A DNA stretch of 64,000 nt, taken from CAIWHR01 sp963813415. GTDB taxonomy: Bacteria > Pseudomonadota > Gammaproteobacteria > Burkholderiales > Casimicrobiaceae. Every line of letters starts with the position of its first letter. Position 1 is the first letter of the stretch. The notes beneath the pieces were generated by a model, which had not been told where the DNA came from, searched no databases, and worked only from the letters and a program-made list of their open reading frames with translations. Position numbers and translations under genes: made by a program. Below, piece by piece: positions 42,968 through 50,646 of this stretch. The stretch lies in assembly GCA_963813415.1 (NCBI GenBank), contig CAWEYW010000007.1, positions 1 to 64,000 of the forward strand, in the 5' to 3' direction.

Positions 42968-44782
42968 CTAAGCCTTGCGAAAACGGTAGACGGCGACCTG
43001 GCCACGCAGGTTGGGCAGGAAGCTCGCCGGACGGTCGCCGATCAGCACCACGCGATCGTCCACCGCATAGCCGCGGCGCGCGAGGAACACGTCGAAGTCC
43101 GTGACCGTGCACAGGTGGATGTTGGGCGTGTCGTACCACTGGTAGGGCAGGCTGCGCGACACGGGCATGCGACCCTTCAGGATCTGCAGCCGGTGCGACC
43201 AATGTCCGAAATTCGGGAAGGACACGATTGCCTGCCTGCCCACGCGCAGCATCTCCGCGAGAATGGCCTCGATGTTGCGCATCGCCTGCAGCGTCTGCGA
43301 AAGGATCACGCAATCGAAGGAATCGTTCTCGAATCCGGCGAGGCCGCCCTCGAGGTCGCGCTGGATCACGTTGACGCCGGCCTCGAGGCTGGCGCGCACG
43401 CCCGCATCGCTGATCTCCACGCCGTAACCGCGCACCCGGCGCTGATGCATGAGGAAGGCGAGCAGGCTGCCATCGCCGCAGCCGAGGTCGAGCACGTTGG
43501 CGCCTTCGCGAATCCAGCCGGCGATCGCCTTGTAGTCGGCACGCTCGGCGGCCCGCGATTCGGTTTCCAGCCGCTCCGCGACGGAGGCGCCGAAGCGGAA
43601 GGTCGAGTATTCCTTGACGTCGCGCGCCACGCGCTCGAAGTACGAGCGCACGACAGCGTGGTACTGGGCATCGTCCAGCAGGAACGCATCGTGACCGTGC
43701 GGCGCCTCGATCTCGGCGTACGAGACGTCGTGGCGGTTGTGCACCAGCGCCTTGACGATCTCGCGCGAGCGCGCCGCGGGAAAGCGCCAGTCCGTCGTGA
43801 ACGACACCACCAGGAAGCTGCACTCCGCGGGTGCAAGCGCCTTCGGCAGGTCGCCCGCGGTCGCGAGCGCGGGATCGAAATAGTCCAGCGCCTTGGTGAT
43901 GCGCAGGTAGGTGTTGGCGTCGTAATAGTCGGCGAACTTCTCGCCCTGGTGGCGCAGGTAGGACTCGATCTGGAACTCCGGCGCGAAGCTGAAGCGCAGG
44001 CCTTCGCGGAGCTGGCGACCGAACTTGGTCTCCATCTGCTCGTCGGAAAGATAGGTGATGTGGCCGATCATGCGGGCCACGCGCAGCCCGCGGCGGGGCT
44101 TCACGCCGTGCTCGTAGAAGTGTCCCTCGTGGAACTCGGGATCGGTCATGATCGCCTGGCGCGCGACCTCGTTGAAGGCGATGTTCTCCGCTGACAGGTT
44201 GGGCGCTGCCGCGACGACGATCGCATGACGCACCCGCGCCGGGTAGCGCACCGCCCAGGCGAGGGCTTGCATGCCACCGAGGCTGCCGCCCATCACTGCC
44301 GCGAACTGGGTGATGCCGAGGCGATCGGCCAGACGCACCTGGGCATCGACCCAATCCTCGACGGTCACGAGCGGGAAATCGGCGCCCCACGGCTTCCCGG
44401 TGCGCGGGTTGACCGATAGCGGCCCCGTCGAACCGAAGCAGCTGCCGAGATTGTTGACGCCGATGACGAAGAAGTGATCGGTATCGAGCGGTTTCCCCGG
44501 CCCGACCATGTTGTCCCACCAGCCGATGTTCTCCGGGTCGTCCGCGTAATAACCGGCGACGTGATGGGAAGCGTTCAGCGCGTGGCAGATGAGGACCGCG
44601 TTCGAGCGGGCCGCGTTCAGGTTGCCGTAGGTCTCGTACGCGAGCTCGTAGGCAGGCAGGTCCTGTCCGCAGGCGAGGGGCAGCGGCGTGTCGAAGCTTG
44701 CGCGCTGTGGCACGACCGGTCCCACCGACCTGCCGGTGTCGATCACTGCGGTACCGCCGGTGGTGGCTGCGAAGGAGGCCAT
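42968..44782 (-). CDS. metXW: Fused homoserine O-acyltransferase MetX and methyltransferase-like MetW
   Basis: One open frame of 604 codons encodes two proteins that are normally separate. Residues 1-385 are MetX, an alpha/beta hydrolase that acylates homoserine: Ser167 in GGSLGGMQAL, Asp331 in TTDWRFP and His364 in PHGHDAFL form the triad. Residues about 415-604 are MetW, with the SAM-binding motif VLDLGCGDGSL at 430-440, which is known to activate MetX in proteobacteria. Residues about 386-414 form a linker (KEYSTFRFGASVAERLETES). No internal stop or frameshift is visible. The gene is preceded by a SAM-II-like riboswitch with a terminator. Whether the acyl donor is succinyl-CoA or acetyl-CoA cannot be told safely by eye. 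Confidence 0.93.
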   Translation of the reverse strand: MASFAATTGGTAVIDTGRSVGPVVPQRASFDTPLPLACGQDLPAYELAYETYGNLNAARSNAVLICHALNASHHVAGYYADDPENIGWWDNMVGPGKPLDTDHFFVIGVNNLGSCFGSTGPLSVNPRTGKPWGADFPLVTVEDWVDAQVRLADRLGITQFAAVMGGSLGGMQALAWAVRYPARVRHAIVVAAAPNLSAENIAFNEVARQAIMTDPEFHEGHFYEHGVKPRRGLRVARMIGHITYLSDEQMETKFGRQLREGLRFSFAPEFQIESYLRHQGEKFADYYDANTYLRITKALDYFDPALATAGDLPKALAPAECSFLVVSFTTDWRFPAARSREIVKALVHNRHDVSYAEIEAPHGHDAFLLDDAQYHAVVRSYFERVARDVKEYSTFRFGASVAERLETESRAAERADYKAIAGWIREGANVLDLGCGDGSLLAFLMHQRRVRGYGVEISDAGVRASLEAGVNVIQRDLEGGLAGFENDSFDCVILSQTLQAMRNIEAILAEMLRVGRQAIVSFPNFGHWSHRLQILKGRMPVSRSLPYQWYDTPNIHLCTVTDFDVFLARRGYAVDDRVVLIGDRPASFLPNLRGQVAVYRFRKA

Positions 44783-44802
44783 TGCGTCGATGTCTGCCCA
44801 AC

Positions 44803-44839
44803 AAAAAACCCGACCAGCTTGGGCGCTAATCGGGTCGGG
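44803..44839 (-). terminator. Terminator of the metXW leader (riboswitch expression platform)
   Basis: On the reverse strand CCCGACC (44839-44833) pairs with GGTCGGG (44815-44809) around a 17-base loop, and TTTTTT follows (44808-44803). It lies only about 20 bases before the metXW start and directly after the SAM-II-like aptamer. Part of its loop and 3' arm (44813-44826) is complementary to the aptamer, so an alternative fold can prevent its formation. Confidence 0.85.
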
Positions 44840-44843
44840 CCGA

Positions 44844-44899
44844 CCGCTTTAGCCGCATTTGTATGGCGCCCGCAAGCTGGTGCAAATCGGCGCAATCGA
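44844..44899 (-). promoter_or_regulatory. SAM-II-type riboswitch aptamer upstream of metXW
   Basis: The reverse strand reads GCGCC, GATTTGCACCAGCTTGCG, GGCGC, then a stretch ending GCGGCTAAAGCGG. The stem GCGCC/GGCGC, the large loop starting GATTTG, and the 3' segment GCTAAAGCGG match the layout of SAM-II (metA/SAM_alpha) aptamers. Loop bases CC-A-GCTT can pair with AAGC-GG of the 3' segment to make the pseudoknot. SAM-II is best known in front of met genes in alphaproteobacteria. Binding of SAM should lower metXW expression. Confidence 0.85.
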
Positions 44900-45043
44900 A
44901 GTGTAGCGCGAAACCGGCCCGACTCCCTGCCGACACGGTCCGGGTTCAAGGAGGCGTCGGTGGTACCACCCCGTGGCCGGAATCGTCCTGCCTGACGAAG
45001 CGCACCCCGGCCCACGTTATGACAATGGTATACCGGACGCTCC

Positions 45044-46006
45044 CTATTTTGCCGCCGCGCCTTCCCCATGCCCCGATCCTTCCGGGACGCTGCATCGCGA
45101 TCGCCGCACGTCAGGCGCGAGCGCGTCGATCGCGGTGCCGTCGTTCGCGATGGCCAGGAATGGCATGCCCTGCGCGCGCAGGAAATCGATGCCGTGTTCG
45201 CCGAGGAGCATCGCGATCGTCGCACAACTTCCGGCGGCGACGCACAGCGGCGCGAGCACGGTGATGCTCGCCCACGTGGACACGGGCCACCCGGAGCGTG
45301 CGTCGAGCAGATGGCAATAGCGCCGGCCATCGATCTCGACATAGCGTTCGTAATCGCCGCTCGTCGCGAGTGCGCCCGCGGTGAGGCCCACGATAGAGGC
45401 GACACCTTCCGCACGCGGTGCACGGATGCCCACCTGCCATGGCGCGCCGGCGGGCTGCGCACCGATGAGGCGCACGTCGCCGCCGAGATTGACGAGGCCG
45501 TGCAGGATGCCGCGCTCCGCGCAGCAGGTCGCGCCACGGTCCGCGGCGTATTCCTTGCCGATGCCGCCGAAGTCGATCTCCATGCCCGCACGCGGAAGCT
45601 GGATCGACGTCGCGTCGCGGCGCACCGCGCTCCAGTCGACCAGGGCGCGCAGTTCGTCGAGCGCTGCCGGGTCCGGCAGCCGGGACGAGGTGGCGCGGAA
45701 GTCCCACGCGCGCCGCAGCACGCCGGAAGTGAGATCGAACGCGCCGCCGCTCAGGCGATGGCACACATCGGCGTAGTCGAGCAGGGCGGCGGTCTCGGTG
45801 TCGATCGGTACGGGCGCGCCGCCGGCGCGGCGATTGATCGCGCTCGTCACGCTGTCGGGCCGATAGCGCGAATACTTGGCTTCGATGCGGCGGATGTCGG
45901 CGATCGCGGCGTCCGCCGCCGTGCGCACCTGCCCTTCGCTTTCGCCCCAGAGTTGCAGCTCGCAGGCCGACGCCATGGCGGCGAACTCGAACCGGTGCAG
46001 GATCAC
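45044..46006 (-). CDS. apbE: FAD:protein FMN transferase (ApbE)
   Basis: ApbE (320 residues) attaches FMN to Thr or Ser of extracytoplasmic flavoproteins. It shows RRIEAKYSRYRPDSVTSAINR near residue 35, GAFDLTSGVLRRAW near 85, GMEIDFGGIGKEYAADRG near 135 and GALATSGDYERYVEIDGRRYCHLLDARSGWP split over residues 205-235, which hold the FAD and metal-binding residues. The GTG at 46006 lies 13 bases after the DUF3570 stop. No lipobox or obvious signal peptide is seen, so the protein may work in the cytoplasm or the annotated start may be short. It is the last gene of the TlpA-DUF4266-DUF3570-ApbE run. Confidence 0.9.
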   Translation of the reverse strand: MILHRFEFAAMASACELQLWGESEGQVRTAADAAIADIRRIEAKYSRYRPDSVTSAINRRAGGAPVPIDTETAALLDYADVCHRLSGGAFDLTSGVLRRAWDFRATSSRLPDPAALDELRALVDWSAVRRDATSIQLPRAGMEIDFGGIGKEYAADRGATCCAERGILHGLVNLGGDVRLIGAQPAGAPWQVGIRAPRAEGVASIVGLTAGALATSGDYERYVEIDGRRYCHLLDARSGWPVSTWASITVLAPLCVAAGSCATIAMLLGEHGIDFLRAQGMPFLAIANDGTAIDALAPDVRRSRCSVPEGSGHGEGAAAK

Positions 46007-46019
46007 CGCCCCGCGCCGA

Positions 46020-47183
46020 TCAGAACGTCCTGGCGATGCCGAGCTGGATCCACCGTGCGGAGAACGGCTCCAGGCCCGGGCTGCCGCCACCGCCGAGATG
46101 CCACGCCGCGCGTTGGCGGTACCACTCGAGCTTGAGATCGGCGTGCCAGCCGCCGCGCAGGTCGGCGTCGAAACGCACTGCCGGCGTGATGGCGCCGAAC
46201 GCCGACAGGCGCGTGTCGGCGCTGTAGAGGCTGCCGTGCACGAAGCCCTGCGGGAAGGGCGGATCGAAGTAGAAATCGGCGGCACTCTGCGTGGTGTACC
46301 GGATGCCCGGGGTGATCGACAGGCCATCGCGCAGCGGCTGCACCCACGCGACCTCCACGGTGTGCGCATCACTGCCAAAGGAATCGCGCAGGTAACGATA
46401 CGTCACGCGCGCCGTGGCGTCGGGTCCCGGGAAGTGGTGGTTGTAACGCGTGAGCCAGGCGAGCGTGCGGCGATGGTCGGGACGGGCATCGATGAGCTTG
46501 TACGGATCCGAGTAATCGCCGTGGCCCGTCGAGTACGTCACGTTCGACTGGACGATGTCCTCGGCCGAGAGCACCTGCGTGATGCCGACGAGGAAGTCCA
46601 GCGTGTGGCGCGTTGCGCCGACCGCGACCGCGTTGACGCTGTCGATCCGATCCGACGCGCCGCCGATGCCGAATGCCCATGTCGTGTTGCGATCGTCGCT
46701 GAACCGACGCAGGTCCAGCGACACGGCGTGGGAGAGATAGTCACGCTCGGACGACACCGCGGCGCCGACCCCGACCGCATAGCTGCCGAGGTACTTGGTC
46801 ATCTTGACGTCGCCCGCGGTGCGGTACTCGGTGATGCCCGTTCCGGAGGCGCCTGACAGGGTGTTGAAGTAGAGCGGCGACGCACCCGAGATGCTGTCGT
46901 AGACCAGCGTGCCCTCGACCGCGAGGGAGTCCGATAGCGACTTGCGGATGTACAGACCAGGGGAGCGCACGCGCATGCGTTCCGCTCCCGGCTGCCAGTC
47001 ACGATAGTCGAGATACTTGAGCGCGATGACGCCTTCTTCGGGTGCGGCCTGCGCATGCGCCAGGCCCGGCGCCACGCCAGGCAGGGCTACCGCCGCGGCG
47101 AGCAGTGCGCTGGACGAAGTGGTCAGTCGTGAGGCGGCAGCGCCGGGATCGGCGCGCAACCGAGTGCCCTCAGTTGCATCCAC
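46020..47183 (-). CDS. DUF3570 outer-membrane beta-barrel-like protein
   Basis: The 387-residue protein has a signal peptide (residues about 25-45, ending AHA) and then alternating polar/hydrophobic strands from VIALKYLDYRDWQ to the C-terminal QLGIARTF, ending in Phe as outer-membrane barrels often do. DUF3570 proteins are repeatedly found with DUF4266 and ApbE in gene clusters. The start is a GTG overlapping the DUF4266 gene by 14 bases, so the two are translationally coupled. Transport or display of a redox partner is possible; no function is established. Confidence 0.88.
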   Translation of the reverse strand: MDATEGTRLRADPGAAASRLTTSSSALLAAAVALPGVAPGLAHAQAAPEEGVIALKYLDYRDWQPGAERMRVRSPGLYIRKSLSDSLAVEGTLVYDSISGASPLYFNTLSGASGTGITEYRTAGDVKMTKYLGSYAVGVGAAVSSERDYLSHAVSLDLRRFSDDRNTTWAFGIGGASDRIDSVNAVAVGATRHTLDFLVGITQVLSAEDIVQSNVTYSTGHGDYSDPYKLIDARPDHRRTLAWLTRYNHHFPGPDATARVTYRYLRDSFGSDAHTVEVAWVQPLRDGLSITPGIRYTTQSAADFYFDPPFPQGFVHGSLYSADTRLSAFGAITPAVRFDADLRGGWHADLKLEWYRQRAAWHLGGGGSPGLEPFSARWIQLGIARTF

Positions 47184-47400
47184 ACCCGCCTCCGCCGACC
47201 CCGTATCCGCCGCCTACCGCTTCCTTGCTGCTGTAGACGTGCTGCTCCAGCTTGGCGTCGAGAGCGTCGGCATCGAGCTGCATTTCGGGGCGGGCGAGAT
47301 CACCCTTCTCCCACGGCCGGGGCGGCGTGAGACTTGCGCATCCCGCCAGGGCGATCAGGATCGGGAAGGCAAGCGCGCCGATGATGCGCCGGCTGGTCAT
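47170..47400 (-). CDS. DUF4266 small lipoprotein
   Basis: The 76-residue product has a lipoprotein signal with lipobox ALAGCAS (Cys at residue 21), then PPRPWEKGDLARPEMQ, which is the DUF4266 signature, and a C-terminal tail GGGYGVGGGGCGCN. The tail is strikingly rich in Gly and ends with a C-G-C-N motif. It lies 15 bases after tlpA and overlaps the DUF3570 gene. It could be the target of ApbE or of disulfide/flavin chemistry, but this is inference. Confidence 0.85.
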   Translation of the reverse strand: MTSRRIIGALAFPILIALAGCASLTPPRPWEKGDLARPEMQLDADALDAKLEQHVYSSKEAVGGGYGVGGGGCGCN

Positions 47401-47415
47401 GGCAGCCGCCGGCGC

Positions 47416-47925
47416 TCAATGCGCCTCGAGAAGCTTGCGGATGCGCTCCTCGACCACGCTCTTGCGGTCGTCGTCGAAGCCCGTCTCGACCGCGACGACC
47501 TTGCCCTGGCGGTCGATGAGATACGAGCTCGGCATCGCGCGCACACCCCACGCGGAGGGCGTGACGCCCGCGGCGTCGAACAGGACGGTGAAGGCGGCCG
47601 GCGTCTGCAGCAGGAAACGATCGGCATCGCTGCGGCGCTTGTCGACGTTGATGCCGATGATCACCAGGTCCGTATCCCGATAGCGTTGCCGCAGCTCGTT
47701 CATCCACGGAAACGAGCGCCGGCAGGGTCCGCACCATGACGCCCAGAAGTCCACGTAAACGACCCTTCCCTGCAGGTGGTCGAGCGCGACCAGCTCACCG
47801 GCCGCGTTCAGCAGCGCAAAGCCGGGCGAGGGCTCGCCGGTGCCGATCGCCGACGCGAGCGTGCTCCCGAGCGCCGCGATGCACAGCACCGCGACCCGCA
47901 GCAAGCGTGCGAGAAGTTGGGTCAT
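47416..47925 (-). CDS. TlpA-like periplasmic thioredoxin
   Basis: The 169-residue protein has a signal peptide (VAVLCIAALGSTLASA) and a thioredoxin fold with the active site WASWCGPCRRSFPW near residue 65 and the cis-Pro in VRAMPSSYLIDRQGKVV near 130. The insert between strands is typical of TlpA/ResA. It should reduce disulfides in the periplasm, possibly cysteines of the DUF4266 lipoprotein tail encoded just downstream. It is the first gene of the four-gene run. Confidence 0.92.
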   Translation of the reverse strand: MTQLLARLLRVAVLCIAALGSTLASAIGTGEPSPGFALLNAAGELVALDHLQGRVVYVDFWASWCGPCRRSFPWMNELRQRYRDTDLVIIGINVDKRRSDADRFLLQTPAAFTVLFDAAGVTPSAWGVRAMPSSYLIDRQGKVVAVETGFDDDRKSVVEERIRKLLEAH

Positions 47926-48004
47926 GCGATGGAGCCCGTTGCGCGGCGCGGCCGGAAGGCCCGCCCGATGGTCAACATAGCAGCGGGTAGCGCTATTCCG
48001 CGCC

Positions 48005-49738
48005 TCACGCGTTCAGGCGGTCGAGCAGCGCCGCCAGGCGGCCGGGCTCGTCGCTGCGGCGCATGCGGGCGACGATGGGAGCGATTTCATGCACGTCGGT
48101 GGTGAGCACGCGCTGCTTGACGGTGAGCAGGTGCGCCGGATGCATGGAGAAATTGCGCAAGCCGAGCCCCAGCAGGAGCCGTGTCAGGCGCTGCTCGCCG
48201 GCCATCTCGCCGCAGACGGCGACGGGCACCTTCGCGCGGTTCGCCGCCGCGATGGCCATTGCGATCAGCCGAAGCACCGCCGGGTGCAGGGGATCGTAAA
48301 GGTTCGCCACGGCGTCGTCGGACCGGTCGACCGCGAGTGTGTACTGGATGAGATCGTTGGTGCCGATCGACACGAAATCGAGACGCTGCAGGAACGACGA
48401 GATCGCCAGCACCGCTGCCGGAATCTCGAGCATCCCGCCGACCTCGATGTCGGGATCGAATGCCACGCCCTGCTCGCGCAGCGTCTCCTTGGCCTGCGCG
48501 ATCATGGCGAGCGTCTGGTCGATCTCGGACACCGACGCGAGCATCGGCACCAGGATGCTCACCTTGCCGAACCGCGACGCGCGCAGGATTGCGCGGAGCT
48601 GCGTCAGGAACAGCTTCGGCTCGGCGAGGCAGAAGCGGACCGCGCGCAGCCCCAGCGCCGGGTTGGGCGCGACGCGCGCGAGGCCGTCGAGCCCTTCCTT
48701 CTGCTTGTCCGCGCCGAGGTCGAACGTCCGGATCACCACCGGCCGCGGGGCCATGCCCTGGGCCACGGTGCGATAGGCCTCGAACTGCTCGTCCTCCGTC
48801 GGCAGGCCGTCGCGATGGAGGAACAGGAACTCCGACCGGAAGAGGCCCACGCCGTCCGCCCCGACCTCGATGGTCTGGGCGAGGTCCTCCGGCAGCTCGA
48901 TGTTGGCGCAAAGGTCGACGTGATGGCCGTCGAGGGTCGTGGCCGGCTTGCTCTTCAGGCGCTTCAGCTTGACGCGCTCGAGCTCGAGTTCGGTCTGCTT
49001 CACCCGGTACTCGGCGAGCACCGACTTGTCGGGATTGACGATGACGACATTGTTGCTGCCGTCGACGATCAGCAGTTCGTTCTCGCGGATGAGCTGGCGC
49101 GCGTTGTGCGCCGCGACCACCGCCGGCACGCTGAGGCTGCGGGCGACGATGGCGGTGTGCGAAGTGACGCCGCCGAGGTCGGTCAGGAACGCCGCGAAGC
49201 GATGCTGCTTGAACTGGATCACGTCGGCCGGGGAGAGGTCATGGGCGACGAGGATCGTGTGCTGCTCGGCCCCTTTTGCCACGATCGGGCCGGGCTTGCC
49301 CAGCAGGCGCTTGAGCACACGCTCGACCACCTGCACGACGTCGGCCTTGCGCTCGCGCAGGTAGGGATCGTCGATCTGGTCGAATTGCTCGACCAGCACG
49401 TTCATCTGCTGGGTAAGCGCCCACTCTGCATTACACCTTTGCTCGGCGATGATCCGGCGCGGCGCGTCGGCGATCGTCGGGTCATGCAGGATCATCCAGT
49501 GCACGTCGAGGAAGGCGCCGAATTCGGCGGGTGCATCGCCGCCGAGCGACTCGCGCAGGCTGGCGAGCTCGCGCTGCACCTCGGTGATCGCGTTGACGAA
49601 GCGGGCCACCTCCGCCTCGACCTGCGTGGCGGCGATGCCGTAGTGGGCGACCTCGAGGGTGGCGTGCGAGATCAGCTGGGCGCGCCCGATGGCGATCCCG
49701 CGCGATACGCCGATGCCATGGAGCGCGAAGCTCGTCAC
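48005..49738 (-). CDS. ptsI: PTS enzyme I (phosphoenolpyruvate-protein phosphotransferase)
   Basis: Enzyme I (577 residues) passes phosphate from PEP to HPr. The phosphorylated His195 is in GGVTSHTAIVARS. The PEP-binding barrel shows DGVGLFRSEFLFLHRDGLPTED split near 290-310, DLGADKQKEG near 348, and catalytic Cys in VAVCGEMAGE near 508. The start is a GTG at 49738. No membrane permease (EIIBC) is encoded with it, which suggests a regulatory phosphorelay. Confidence 0.96.
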   Translation of the reverse strand: MTSFALHGIGVSRGIAIGRAQLISHATLEVAHYGIAATQVEAEVARFVNAITEVQRELASLRESLGGDAPAEFGAFLDVHWMILHDPTIADAPRRIIAEQRCNAEWALTQQMNVLVEQFDQIDDPYLRERKADVVQVVERVLKRLLGKPGPIVAKGAEQHTILVAHDLSPADVIQFKQHRFAAFLTDLGGVTSHTAIVARSLSVPAVVAAHNARQLIRENELLIVDGSNNVVIVNPDKSVLAEYRVKQTELELERVKLKRLKSKPATTLDGHHVDLCANIELPEDLAQTIEVGADGVGLFRSEFLFLHRDGLPTEDEQFEAYRTVAQGMAPRPVVIRTFDLGADKQKEGLDGLARVAPNPALGLRAVRFCLAEPKLFLTQLRAILRASRFGKVSILVPMLASVSEIDQTLAMIAQAKETLREQGVAFDPDIEVGGMLEIPAAVLAISSFLQRLDFVSIGTNDLIQYTLAVDRSDDAVANLYDPLHPAVLRLIAMAIAAANRAKVPVAVCGEMAGEQRLTRLLLGLGLRNFSMHPAHLLTVKQRVLTTDVHEIAPIVARMRRSDEPGRLAALLDRLNA

Positions 49739-49848
49739 CGGAAGCCCCTAGCCCGCCGGATCGGGAGGCAAGGCGGCGACGCCTCGCAGCGCTCGCGCGC
49801 TCCCATGGCACGAGCGCCGGGGACGTGCTTGACCGGCCGGGCGCGGGC

Positions 49849-50118
49849 TCACTGGCCTTCGCCGAAATAATCGTTGATCAGTGCGATGAGCGCGTCCATG
49901 GCTTGCTCCTCGTCCGGGCCGCTTGTCTCCAGCGTGATCTTCGAGCCGCGGCCCGCGGCCAGCATCATCACGCCCATGATGCTCTTGGCGTTGACCTTGC
50001 GCGTGTTGCGCGCCATGAACACGTCGCACTGGTACTTCGCTGCGAGCTGCGTGAGCTTGGCCGATGCGCGCGCGTGAAGGCCGAGCTTGTTGATGATCTC
50101 AACTTCGCGTTGCTGCAT
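49849..50118 (-). CDS. Phosphocarrier protein HPr
   Basis: HPr (89 residues) opens MQQREVEIINKLGLHARAS, with the phosphorylated His at residue 15. Ser46 sits in KSIMGVMMLAA, the site used by HPr kinase in organisms that have it. The gene overlaps the EIIA gene by 20 bases and is followed by ptsI after 110 bases. The length and pattern are typical of betaproteobacterial HPr. Confidence 0.95.
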   Translation of the reverse strand: MQQREVEIINKLGLHARASAKLTQLAAKYQCDVFMARNTRKVNAKSIMGVMMLAAGRGSKITLETSGPDEEQAMDALIALINDYFGEGQ

Positions 50119-50512
50119 ACGCGGGATCCACCTCGATGCGCAAAACCCCCTCGCAGCCCCCCGAGATCGCCTTGGTGACCATCGTGTCCATGTCACGCGT
50201 GCGGTACGTGAATGCCCGCACCAGCATGGGCAGGTTCACCCCGGCGACGACTTCCACGTGCCCCGGCTGGGCCAGCTTGACCGCGAGATTGGAGGGGGTG
50301 GCGCCAAAAATATCGGAGAACACCAGCACGCCCTCGCCGGTGTCGAGATGCGCGGCCTGCTCTTTCGCGCGCGGGAGCAGCATGATGGGGTCGTCCGTCG
50401 CCGCGACGGACAGCACCTCGAACTGGGCCGGGCGAGTCCCGAGCACGTGCGTGACGGCGCGGACGAGACTCTCGCCAAGACTGTCATGCGCGATGATTAG
50501 GACGCCGATCAT
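50099..50512 (-). CDS. PTS system EIIA component, mannose/fructose type (ManX-like)
   Basis: The 137-residue protein starts MIGVLIIAHDSLGESLVRAV, with the phosphorylatable His at residue 9, and continues with SDIFGATPSNLAVKLA near 68 and GVNLPMLVRAF near 90, all as in EIIA-Man domains. It stands alone without IIB, IIC or IID. In betaproteobacteria this gene with HPr and EI forms a conserved trio. The start at 50512 removes a non-conserved 19-codon extension. Confidence 0.93.
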   Translation of the reverse strand: MIGVLIIAHDSLGESLVRAVTHVLGTRPAQFEVLSVAATDDPIMLLPRAKEQAAHLDTGEGVLVFSDIFGATPSNLAVKLAQPGHVEVVAGVNLPMLVRAFTYRTRDMDTMVTKAISGGCEGVLRIEVDPAYAATRS

Positions 50513-50646
50513 GTTGGGTCGTGACGGCGCAAAGGCCCGCGCCGACGCGCTTACGATGGTAGCACGCACTCACCAGCGGGGTGGTGCGGGTGACTCCTCG
50601 CAGCCCGTGTCCGTGTTGGACGCCGCGCGCTGCGCGGATGACGCCG

